Positions 18,283 to 25,363 of a stretch of 64,000 nucleotides of DNA are shown here, piece after piece (the stretch's first letter is position 1; every line of letters starts with the position of its first letter). The DNA is taken from assembly GCF_900176415.1 (NCBI RefSeq), contig NZ_FWXO01000006.1:86488-150487 (forward strand). The letters are read 5' to 3'. This DNA is from Cellulophaga tyrosinoxydans (GTDB taxonomy: Bacteria; Bacteroidota; Bacteroidia; Flavobacteriales; Flavobacteriaceae). Both the position numbers and the translations under genes were made by a program. The notes under the pieces were generated by a model, which saw only the letters and a list, made by a program, of their open reading frames with translations, made no database searches and had not been told where the DNA came from.

Positions 18283-18525
18283 ATGAAAGTATTATTGTTT
18301 GGCATCGCAAAAGACATTATTGGAACTTCAGAATTTGAAGTGCCTTCCGAACCAAAATACCCTTCAACCGTATTAGAATTGAAGGATGTTTTGGTTCGTT
18401 TGTTTCCAGATTTTGGGAAACTGTCCTCTTTTGCGGTTGCCGTTAATAACGAATATGCTAGCGAAGACGTGTCTTTACATTTGAGTGATGAAATTGCTAT
18501 TATTCCACCAGTAAGCGGAGGTTAA
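18283..18525 (+). CDS. moaD: molybdopterin synthase small subunit
   Basis: A ubiquitin-like sulfur carrier of 80 residues ending in the required Gly-Gly (PPVSGG). The terminal glycine is adenylated and thiocarboxylated, then MoaD donates sulfur to cPMP in the MoaD-MoaE complex. It is the first gene of the eight-gene cofactor operon, with moaE starting 2 bases after its stop codon. Confidence 0.95.
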   Translation: MKVLLFGIAKDIIGTSEFEVPSEPKYPSTVLELKDVLVRLFPDFGKLSSFAVAVNNEYASEDVSLHLSDEIAIIPPVSGG

Positions 18526-18527
18526 GA

Positions 18528-18944
18528 ATGAAAATGTACATAGAAATAGTTGATGAAATTGATACTGCACAGGTTTATAAAGATTTGTCAGATGCTGGTA
18601 GTGGTGGAATTTGTGTGTTTGTAGGAGCAGTTAGAGAATTTACAAATAATGAAGCTGTAGTTTCTTTGGAATTTGAAACCTATAAGTCCATGGCACTTAA
18701 AGAAATGGAGAAAATTGCAGCAGAAGCAATAGAGAAATGGCAGTTAAATAAGGTAGTTATGCGGCATGCTGTAGGACTAAAAAAAGTAGAAGAACCTGTT
18801 GTTGTCGTTGGGGCATCATCTGCACACCGCGATGCTTGTTTTGAAGCTTGTCGTTTTTTAATTGATACCTTAAAAGAGCGTGTTCCAATTTGGAAAAAAG
18901 AAGTATTTAGTAATAAATCCGTTTGGGTTTCGGCACATCCTTAA
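18528..18944 (+). CDS. moaE: molybdopterin synthase catalytic subunit
   Basis: A 138-residue MoaE that converts cyclic pyranopterin monophosphate to molybdopterin with MoaD thiocarboxylate. Family motifs are GGICVFVGAVREFTNNE, LEFETYKSMALKEM, the substrate-site stretch VGASSAHRDACFEACRFLID, and PIWKKEVF near the end, which holds the lysines that contact the MoaD tail. It is spaced 2 bases from moaD and 3 bases from moaA. Confidence 0.96.
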   Translation: MKMYIEIVDEIDTAQVYKDLSDAGSGGICVFVGAVREFTNNEAVVSLEFETYKSMALKEMEKIAAEAIEKWQLNKVVMRHAVGLKKVEEPVVVVGASSAHRDACFEACRFLIDTLKERVPIWKKEVFSNKSVWVSAHP

Positions 18945-18947
18945 AAT

Positions 18948-19931
18948 ATGTTGGTAGACAATCACAATAGAACCATTAATTACTTGCGTTTGGCGGTTAC
19001 AGACCGTTGTAATTTACGCTGTAATTACTGCATGCCATCTGAAGGGATAAATTTTGCGAACAATGATAAACTTTTTTCCATTGAAGAGTTGATTCGGTTA
19101 AGTAAAATAGTGGTTGCTCAAGGAATAAATAAAATTAGAATAACTGGCGGTGAGCCCTTTGTGCGGAAAGATTTAATGGTATTGCTTCGGGAACTTTCTG
19201 CAATGAATGGTTTAGAGGACATTTCGATAACTACAAATGCTACCCTTATTGGTCCATATATATCCGAATTAAAAACATTGGGAATTAAAAATATCAATGT
19301 GAGTATGGATGCTATTTCAAAGGCAACTTTTGAAAAAATTACCCGGCGTAATCAATACGATGTGGTGTATGAAAATATCATCCGCTTAATAACAGAAGGT
19401 TTTAATGTTCGTATTAACTTTATTGCTCTTGAGGGTCAGAATACAGACGATATTATTCCGATGCTGGATTTAACCAAACATTACGATGTTTGTGTGCGCT
19501 TTTTAGAAGAAATGCCCTTTAATGGTGGGAGTAAAAGTTTTACTACCATCAATTGGGATTATAAGCGAATTTTAGAGCATATTGCTGGAGTGTATCCAGA
19601 TTATTATCAGTTAGAATCCCCAAAAACATCTACATCCATTAATTATAAAATATCTGGTTTTGAAGGTAGTTTTGGACTAATACCCTCGTTTAGTAGAACT
19701 TTTTGTGGTTCTTGTAACCGGTTAAGAATTTCTGCAACAGGCGATATAATTACCTGTTTGTACGCAAAAGCAAGTAGTAATCTTTTAACTGCTTTGCGCG
19801 AAACTGATACCGATGAAAAAGTAAAAGAATATATAGAAAAAGCTATAGGCAGTAGAGCAAAAACAGGATTCGAAGCACAAAAGAAATACAAAAATGTTTT
19901 TTCTAATTCGATGACATCAATAGGAGGGTAA
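18948..19931 (+). CDS. moaA: GTP 3',8-cyclase
   Basis: A radical SAM enzyme that starts molybdenum cofactor synthesis from GTP. The 327-residue protein has the N-terminal [4Fe-4S] motif CNLRCNYC (C21, C25, C28), the ITGGEPFVRKD loop, a C-terminal second cluster motif CGSCNRLR with a further Cys in DIITCLY, and the conserved C-terminal Gly-Gly (TSIGG). It ends one base into moaC: the TAATG overlap suggests translational coupling. Confidence 0.97.
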   Translation: MLVDNHNRTINYLRLAVTDRCNLRCNYCMPSEGINFANNDKLFSIEELIRLSKIVVAQGINKIRITGGEPFVRKDLMVLLRELSAMNGLEDISITTNATLIGPYISELKTLGIKNINVSMDAISKATFEKITRRNQYDVVYENIIRLITEGFNVRINFIALEGQNTDDIIPMLDLTKHYDVCVRFLEEMPFNGGSKSFTTINWDYKRILEHIAGVYPDYYQLESPKTSTSINYKISGFEGSFGLIPSFSRTFCGSCNRLRISATGDIITCLYAKASSNLLTALRETDTDEKVKEYIEKAIGSRAKTGFEAQKKYKNVFSNSMTSIGG

Positions 19932-20404
19932 TGGAACAAAAACTATCACATATAGATGATTCAGGTAACGCAACTATGGTTGATGTTTCTGATAAGCAAG
20001 CCACAGCAAGAGTAGCTATAGCTACTGGTAAGGTTCTATTTCCCGATGCTGTTTTTAAAACGCTGGCTGATCAAGAATTTTTAGGTAAGAAAGGGAGCAT
20101 TATACAAACTGCTATCATTGCAGGTATTCAAGCAGTAAAAAAAACATCAGATTTAATTCCGCTTTGCCATCAAATAGCATTGTCTAAAATTAATATAGAT
20201 ATTAAGCCTGTTGGTACCAGCTTAGTAATAACATGTACTGTAAAATGTACCGAACGAACAGGTGTAGAAATGGAAGCGTTAACAGGAGTTTCCGTAAGTG
20301 CATTGACTATTTATGATATGTGTAAAGCGCTTTCGCAGGACATTGTTATTTCTGATATTCGGTTAGATAAAAAAACAGGAGGGAAGCATGACTTCAAGAG
20401 ATAA
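19931..20404 (+). CDS. moaC: cyclic pyranopterin monophosphate synthase
   Basis: A 157-residue MoaC that converts the MoaA product 3',8-cH2GTP into cPMP. Family signatures are MVDVSDKQATARVAIA, the active-site motif KKTSDLIPLCHQIALSK, and GVEMEALTGVSVSALTIYDMCKA. Its start overlaps the moaA stop codon by one base and its end overlaps mobA by 17 bases. Confidence 0.97.
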   Translation: MEQKLSHIDDSGNATMVDVSDKQATARVAIATGKVLFPDAVFKTLADQEFLGKKGSIIQTAIIAGIQAVKKTSDLIPLCHQIALSKINIDIKPVGTSLVITCTVKCTERTGVEMEALTGVSVSALTIYDMCKALSQDIVISDIRLDKKTGGKHDFKR

Positions 20405-20981
20405 GCTATACGGATTAGTACTTTCAGGAGGTAAAAGTACGCGAATGGGAAAAGACAAAGGACTTATTGAATACCATGGAATTCCTCAGCGCGATTATAT
20501 TTATAATTTATTGACCCAAGTTTGCGATGAAACTTTTCTAAGTGTCAGAAAGGATCAAGTGACTGAAATACCAAAAGAATTTCAAGTAATTGTAGATGAA
20601 GATGTGTATAAAGGCCCTTATAATGGCATACTATCTGCACATCAAAAATACCCAAATGTAGCTTGGTTAGTTTTAGCTTGCGATTTGCCTTTAATTGATG
20701 TAGCTGCTTTAAAAGAATTAATTAAAGGAAGAAATACAACCAAATTTGCAACAGCATTTGCTGTAAAAGAAAATCCTTTGCCAGAGCCATTATGCGCTAT
20801 TTGGGAAGCTGATGGTTTAAAAGCTTCGGTACTTTATATGAACAGTCAACAAGGAAGTTGTCCGCGTAAATTTCTGATTAATAATGATGTGGAATTAATT
20901 TTTCCTACTGATGAAAGAGTATTACTCAATGCAAATTCTGAAAATGATTACCAGGAAGCCATAAAAATTGTTGCACAATAA
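20388..20981 (+). CDS. mobA: molybdenum cofactor guanylyltransferase-like NTP transferase
   Basis: A 197-residue nucleotidyltransferase with the MobA signature LVLSGGKSTRMGKDKGLIEY near the N-terminus and the metal-binding ACDLPLID in the middle. MobA joins GMP to the molybdenum cofactor to make the bis-MGD form. Some homologues use CTP instead, so the exact nucleotide is inferred. It overlaps moaC by 17 bases and shares one base with the moeB-like gene. Confidence 0.9.
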   Translation: MTSRDKLYGLVLSGGKSTRMGKDKGLIEYHGIPQRDYIYNLLTQVCDETFLSVRKDQVTEIPKEFQVIVDEDVYKGPYNGILSAHQKYPNVAWLVLACDLPLIDVAALKELIKGRNTTKFATAFAVKENPLPEPLCAIWEADGLKASVLYMNSQQGSCPRKFLINNDVELIFPTDERVLLNANSENDYQEAIKIVAQ

Positions 20982-22051
20982 TGAATTTTGACCGCTACTC
21001 CAGACAAACACAGTTAAAAGAATTTGGTCTAGAAGCTCAAAAGAAACTTTTAAATGCTAAAGTTTTGGTAGTAGGCGCAGGTGGTTTGGGCATTCCAGTA
21101 CTTACCTATTTAAATGCGATGGGTGTTGGAACTCTGGGGCTTATTGATAATGATGTGGTTAGTGAATCTAACTTGCACAGACAAGTGGCTTATGAGGAAA
21201 AAGATTTAGGGCATTCAAAAATCAAAACGCTAATACAAAAATTAAAGGCTCAAAATTCCAAAACAAAGCTTATTTCATATCAAACGTTTTTAACGAAAGA
21301 AAATGCCTTAGAAATTATAGTGGGTTACGATGTTGTCGTAGATGCATCAGATAATTTTGCAACACGCTATTTAGTGAACGACGCTTGTGTAATTTTAAGC
21401 AAGCCATGTGTATATGGAGCATTGCATAGTTTCGAAGGACAAGTAAGTGTGTTTAATTATAAAAACGGACCAACATACCGTTGTCTTTTTCCAAAAATGC
21501 CTAATGCTATGGAGGTCCCTAATTGTGATGAAAATGGGGTTTTAGGAGTTGTTCCGGGAATAATTGGAAATTTACAAGCTTTAGAAACCGTCAAAGTAAT
21601 TACTGAAATTGGAAAAGTACTTTCTGGAAAACTATTATTATTTGATGGGTTAAACCAAAATTACCAGAAAATAAATTTTTCAAAAGTTCTTGAAAATGGC
21701 GAAATAAAGGAGTTGCAAGAAACCTATGATTTTAGCTGTGATAGCGCTATAGTTAGTATAAAGGCTAATGAATTTGAGGCACTTTTAAAATCAAAAAAAG
21801 TACAATTATTAGATGTTCGCACAGCTGAAGAATACGAGAATTTTCATATAAATTCATCGATTCATATTCCTATTTTAGAATTAGAAGATAGAGCCTATGA
21901 ACTCGATTTTTCTAATACTGTTTATGTTGTTTGTCAATCAGGAATTAGAAGTCAGCAGGCGATAACTATTTTAGAAAAAATGCAACCACGAACATCTTTT
22001 ATACATGTAAATGGAGGATTAAATAAATTTACGGTATATGCTGCTAAGTAA
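20981..22051 (+). CDS. moeB: ThiF/MoeB-type adenylyltransferase fused to a rhodanese domain
   Basis: A 356-residue E1-like enzyme that should adenylate the MoaD C-terminus and supply sulfur. The ATP site is VVGAGGLGIPVLTYLNAMGVG (about residues 30-50), followed by DNDVVSESNLHRQ. The catalytic Cys is C182 in PNCDENGVLG. The C-terminal rhodanese domain (about 260-350) keeps its active cysteine C318 in VVCQSGIRS. The E. coli MoeB zinc cysteine pairs appear reduced to single cysteines (TYRC, C168; FSC, C253). The fusion resembles eukaryotic MOCS3/Uba4. It overlaps the TauE-like gene by 14 bases. Confidence 0.92.
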   Translation: MNFDRYSRQTQLKEFGLEAQKKLLNAKVLVVGAGGLGIPVLTYLNAMGVGTLGLIDNDVVSESNLHRQVAYEEKDLGHSKIKTLIQKLKAQNSKTKLISYQTFLTKENALEIIVGYDVVVDASDNFATRYLVNDACVILSKPCVYGALHSFEGQVSVFNYKNGPTYRCLFPKMPNAMEVPNCDENGVLGVVPGIIGNLQALETVKVITEIGKVLSGKLLLFDGLNQNYQKINFSKVLENGEIKELQETYDFSCDSAIVSIKANEFEALLKSKKVQLLDVRTAEEYENFHINSSIHIPILELEDRAYELDFSNTVYVVCQSGIRSQQAITILEKMQPRTSFIHVNGGLNKFTVYAAK

Positions 22052-22814
22052 TGAAAATCTAATTTTAATGTGTTTAGGTTTTTTTGTGATTGCTACGCTT
22101 TACTCATCGGTTGGTTTTGGCGGGGGCTCCAGTTATTTGGCACTTTTAACATTGTTTGTAACTAGCTTTTTTGTAATTCGTTCTATTGCGTTGGTCTGTA
22201 ATCTAGTAGTAGTTTCTTCAAGTACATATTTATATTTTAAAAATAATCATACTAATTTTAAGTCATATTTACCTTTTATCATTACCAGTATACCATTAGC
22301 ATTTATTGGAGCAACGTATCCATTAAAAGAAAATGTGTTTTTTATTATATTAGGTTTTTCATTAGTATTTTCAGCTTTGGCATTGATTGGACAGACCTAT
22401 GGTCATAGTACAAAAGACAATGAAGTAAGAACTTATCCTTCTTATTTTAGCTATCTTATTGGAGGAGCCATCGGATTGCTTTCTGGGCTTGTGGGAATTG
22501 GCGGAGGTATATTTTTAGCACCTATACTCAATCATTTTAAATGGAGTACCGCTATTAGAATAGCTGCTTTAGCTAGTTTTTTTATTTTGGTGAATTCCAT
22601 TTCTGGACTAGCGGGATTATATTTAAACGATACCTTAGAATTACCTTGGAAAGAGACAATTTTATTGGTAGTGATGGTTTTATTAGGAGGACAATTGGGA
22701 ATTAGAATTAGCTTAAAAAAGCTAACTCCAAACGGAATTAAACGGGTAACTGCTATATTAGTTTTAGTAGTGGGTATTAGAGTAGTATTAAAAAACGGAT
22801 TTGAAGTGCTATGA
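22038..22814 (+). CDS. TauE/SafE-family anion exporter
   Basis: A 258-residue membrane protein with about eight hydrophobic segments and the two-fold internal repeat of the family: SSVGFGGGSSYLALLTLF near the N-terminus and LSGLVGIGGGIFLAPIL in the second half. Family members export sulfite, sulfoacetate or related organosulfur anions. Its place inside the cofactor operon, overlapping moeB by 14 bases and moeA by 4, suggests a link to a sulfur-handling molybdoenzyme or to sulfur transfer; that is inference. Confidence 0.9.
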   Translation: MLLSNENLILMCLGFFVIATLYSSVGFGGGSSYLALLTLFVTSFFVIRSIALVCNLVVVSSSTYLYFKNNHTNFKSYLPFIITSIPLAFIGATYPLKENVFFIILGFSLVFSALALIGQTYGHSTKDNEVRTYPSYFSYLIGGAIGLLSGLVGIGGGIFLAPILNHFKWSTAIRIAALASFFILVNSISGLAGLYLNDTLELPWKETILLVVMVLLGGQLGIRISLKKLTPNGIKRVTAILVLVVGIRVVLKNGFEVL

Positions 22815-24001
22815 TTACATTTGAAGAAGCATATAGACGAATTATGCTTAATACCAAGGATTTTGGTGATGAAGCGGTAGATTTGATGAAAAGTACCAAT
22901 AGAATTTTAGCAGAATCTATTTATGCGGATCGTGATTTTCCTCCTTTTGATCGAGCTACAAAAGATGGCATTGCTATAAAGTATGAATCATTTGAAAAAG
23001 GAATCCCTTATTTTAATGTAGAAGGAGTGGTCAGTGCAGGAATGCCACAACAAAAATTAATTGGTGAAGAAAATTGTTTGGAAATAATGACAGGTGCTGT
23101 CTTACCACATAATACAGATACCATTGTGATGTACGAAGATATCGAGATAGTAGATGGCTTTGCTTCCATTAAATCAAACCCTAGAAAAGGACAGAATATT
23201 CATAAAAAAGGGGAAGATAAAAAACAAGGTGAAGTCCTCTTAGAAAAAGGAATCCGAATTTCACCTGCAGATATAGGGGTATTTGCTACTGTAGGTAAGG
23301 TTGAGGTTTTAGTAAAAAAATTACCCAAAGTTTGTGTTATTTCTACAGGTAATGAATTAGTAGACATTTCAGAAACACCATTAGCACATCAAATACGGAC
23401 TTCTAATGTGTTATCACTTCAGACAGCATTGGCGTCTGAAAATATACATGCGGATCATATTCATTTATTAGATGATAAAAAAAGCATAACCCAAAAATTA
23501 ACAGTGGCTTTGAGAGAATACGATGTGTTATTACTTAGTGGAGGTGTATCCAAGGGTAAATACGATTTTATTCCTGAGGTTTTAGACGATCTTGGCGTTG
23601 ATAAAGTGTTTCACAAAGTTTTACAAAGACCTGGCAAACCTATGTGGTTTGGCAGGCATGAAAGCTTAAAAACAGCTGTGTTTTCTTTTCCTGGTAATCC
23701 TGTTTCTACCTTCGCTAATTATCATATTTATTTTCTTCCATGGTTATACAACTCTTTAGGTGTTGATAATGAAAGTGAATTTGTGATCTTAGATGAAGAC
23801 CTACCTAATACTACACCTTTAACTCTTTTTATACCTGTAAAAACTTTTTGGGATAAAGGAACTTTAATGGCTCGAAAAATCGAAAATAGTGGATCAGGGG
23901 ATTTAACTTGTTTAGCCTATTCCGACGGATTCGTTTGTTTGCCGCCTCAAGAAATTCCTTATTATCGAGGGCTTTTGGTGCCTTATATACCAGTAAAATA
24001 A
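22811..24001 (+). CDS. moeA: molybdopterin molybdenumtransferase
   Basis: A 396-residue MoeA that inserts molybdate into adenylated molybdopterin. Motifs include DRDFPPFDRATKDGIAI, MTGAVLPHNTDTIVMYED, the MoCF-domain LLLSGGVSKGKYDFIPEVL, RPGKPMWFG and FPGNPVSTFANY. All four domains of the family are represented. It overlaps the TauE-like gene by 4 bases and is the last gene of the operon, which ends at a strong bidirectional terminator 8 bases later. Confidence 0.96.
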   Translation: MITFEEAYRRIMLNTKDFGDEAVDLMKSTNRILAESIYADRDFPPFDRATKDGIAIKYESFEKGIPYFNVEGVVSAGMPQQKLIGEENCLEIMTGAVLPHNTDTIVMYEDIEIVDGFASIKSNPRKGQNIHKKGEDKKQGEVLLEKGIRISPADIGVFATVGKVEVLVKKLPKVCVISTGNELVDISETPLAHQIRTSNVLSLQTALASENIHADHIHLLDDKKSITQKLTVALREYDVLLLSGGVSKGKYDFIPEVLDDLGVDKVFHKVLQRPGKPMWFGRHESLKTAVFSFPGNPVSTFANYHIYFLPWLYNSLGVDNESEFVILDEDLPNTTPLTLFIPVKTFWDKGTLMARKIENSGSGDLTCLAYSDGFVCLPPQEIPYYRGLLVPYIPVK

Positions 24002-24008
24002 TAGCAAT

Positions 24009-24041
24009 AAAAAAGCGTCTATTTTTATTAGACGCTTTTTT
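24009..24041. terminator. bidirectional terminator after moeA
   Basis: The perfect 12-bp arms AAAAAAGCGTCT (24009-24020) and AGACGCTTTTTT (24030-24041) have a 9-base loop. It serves moeA and the converging amidohydrolase gene. Confidence 0.92.
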
Positions 24042-24060
24042 TTATACTTGGTTGTACTAG

Positions 24061-25353
24061 TTATTTTCCTTGATATTTTCCCATATAACGTTTCCAAAGT
24101 TCTGTTTGGTGCGTTTCTAAAGATAAGGCTCTACCATCAATATAAGCGTGACTTAATATATTGGTTCGCATGTCTAAAGCATCGCCTTCAGATATAAATA
24201 AAGTTGCACTTTTGCCAACTTCTAGAGTACCGTATTGAGCATCTATACCTAATATTTTAGACGTATTACTGGTGATTAATTGTAATGCAATTTCTTTATC
24301 TAATCCTTGTCCAACAGTCTGACCTGCGTAGAAGGGTAAATTTCTAGTTTGGAAATTTGCTGCAGATGCATTTTGCAATCCCACTAAAATACCTGCATCA
24401 ACCAATAATTTCGGATTTTTATAAGGTAAATCGTAATCATCATCTTCAAATTCAGGAGTATTATGGGTAAAGTTGATAAGAACAGCAATGTTATTTTCTT
24501 TTAGAAAATCGGTTATTTTATGTGCTTCATAGCCGCCAATAATTACTACTTCTTTAATGCCATTGTTTTTTGCTAAAGTTACGGCATCAATCATTTCGCG
24601 TTCGCCATCTGCATAAATATATAATTTCTGAGCGCCAGTAAATAACCCTTGCATAGCTGCAAATGCAGGATTCATTTCTGGAGCAGAAGCCTTCCCGTAG
24701 GCAATGGAATTTTTCAGAAACATGCTGATTTCATCCAGTTCATCTTTATACTTATCATTTGGTTTAAAGCCACGTTCTTCACCTGCCCACCAACGTCCTT
24801 GTTTAAAAGAATTTGGCCAATTTAAATGAATACCATCATCAACTTTTACAGCAGCATCTTCCCAATTCCATGCATCGAATTGTACAATAGATGAAGTTCC
24901 TGAAATACGTCCTCCTTGTGGTGCAATCTGTGCTAATAAAACACCATTTGGGCGCATACTTTCTACAACTTTAGACTCAGCATTATACGCAATTAAACTA
25001 CGAACATGAGGAATCATTTCTCCAATTTCATCCTGATCGTCACTCGCTCTAACTGCATCAACTTCTACTAAACCTAAAGTTTTGGCAGGTGCTATAAATC
25101 CAGGATAAACATGTTTGCCTGCGGCATTTATTATTTTTCCTTTACGTGCAATTTTCATTTTGGCATCACCAACAAAAGTTAGTTTACCGTCTTCGAACAT
25201 TAAAAGTGAATTTTCTATTATGGTGCCGTTACCAATATGTGCAGTGGCGCCTTCAATAGTTATTGCCTCTGTTTGTTTGGCTGCAGGTGTTTGCTGCGCA
25301 AAAGCAAGAGTAGAGCAACAAAGTAATACTAGTATTTGTTTTATATTTTTCAT
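24061..25353 (-). CDS. secreted amidohydrolase-like protein, metal ligands not evident
   Basis: I place the start at 25353 (430 residues) because it gives a clean signal peptide (MKNIKQILVLLCCSTLAFAQ). An in-frame ATG at 25377 would add 8 residues and overlap the upstream gene. The fold is amidohydrolase: the composite beta-sandwich (GKLTFVGDAKM, ITLEVGKSATLFISEG-type end: YGTLEVGKSATLFI) and the junction GKHVYPGFIAPAKTLGLVE. At that junction active family members have an HxH metal motif; here it reads APAKT. It may be a binding protein or use other ligands. It starts 10 bases after the larger amidohydrolase gene and was probably co-expressed with it. Confidence 0.82.
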   Translation of the reverse strand: MKNIKQILVLLCCSTLAFAQQTPAAKQTEAITIEGATAHIGNGTIIENSLLMFEDGKLTFVGDAKMKIARKGKIINAAGKHVYPGFIAPAKTLGLVEVDAVRASDDQDEIGEMIPHVRSLIAYNAESKVVESMRPNGVLLAQIAPQGGRISGTSSIVQFDAWNWEDAAVKVDDGIHLNWPNSFKQGRWWAGEERGFKPNDKYKDELDEISMFLKNSIAYGKASAPEMNPAFAAMQGLFTGAQKLYIYADGEREMIDAVTLAKNNGIKEVVIIGGYEAHKITDFLKENNIAVLINFTHNTPEFEDDDYDLPYKNPKLLVDAGILVGLQNASAANFQTRNLPFYAGQTVGQGLDKEIALQLITSNTSKILGIDAQYGTLEVGKSATLFISEGDALDMRTNILSHAYIDGRALSLETHQTELWKRYMGKYQGK

Positions 25354-25363
25354 GCTTCTAATT

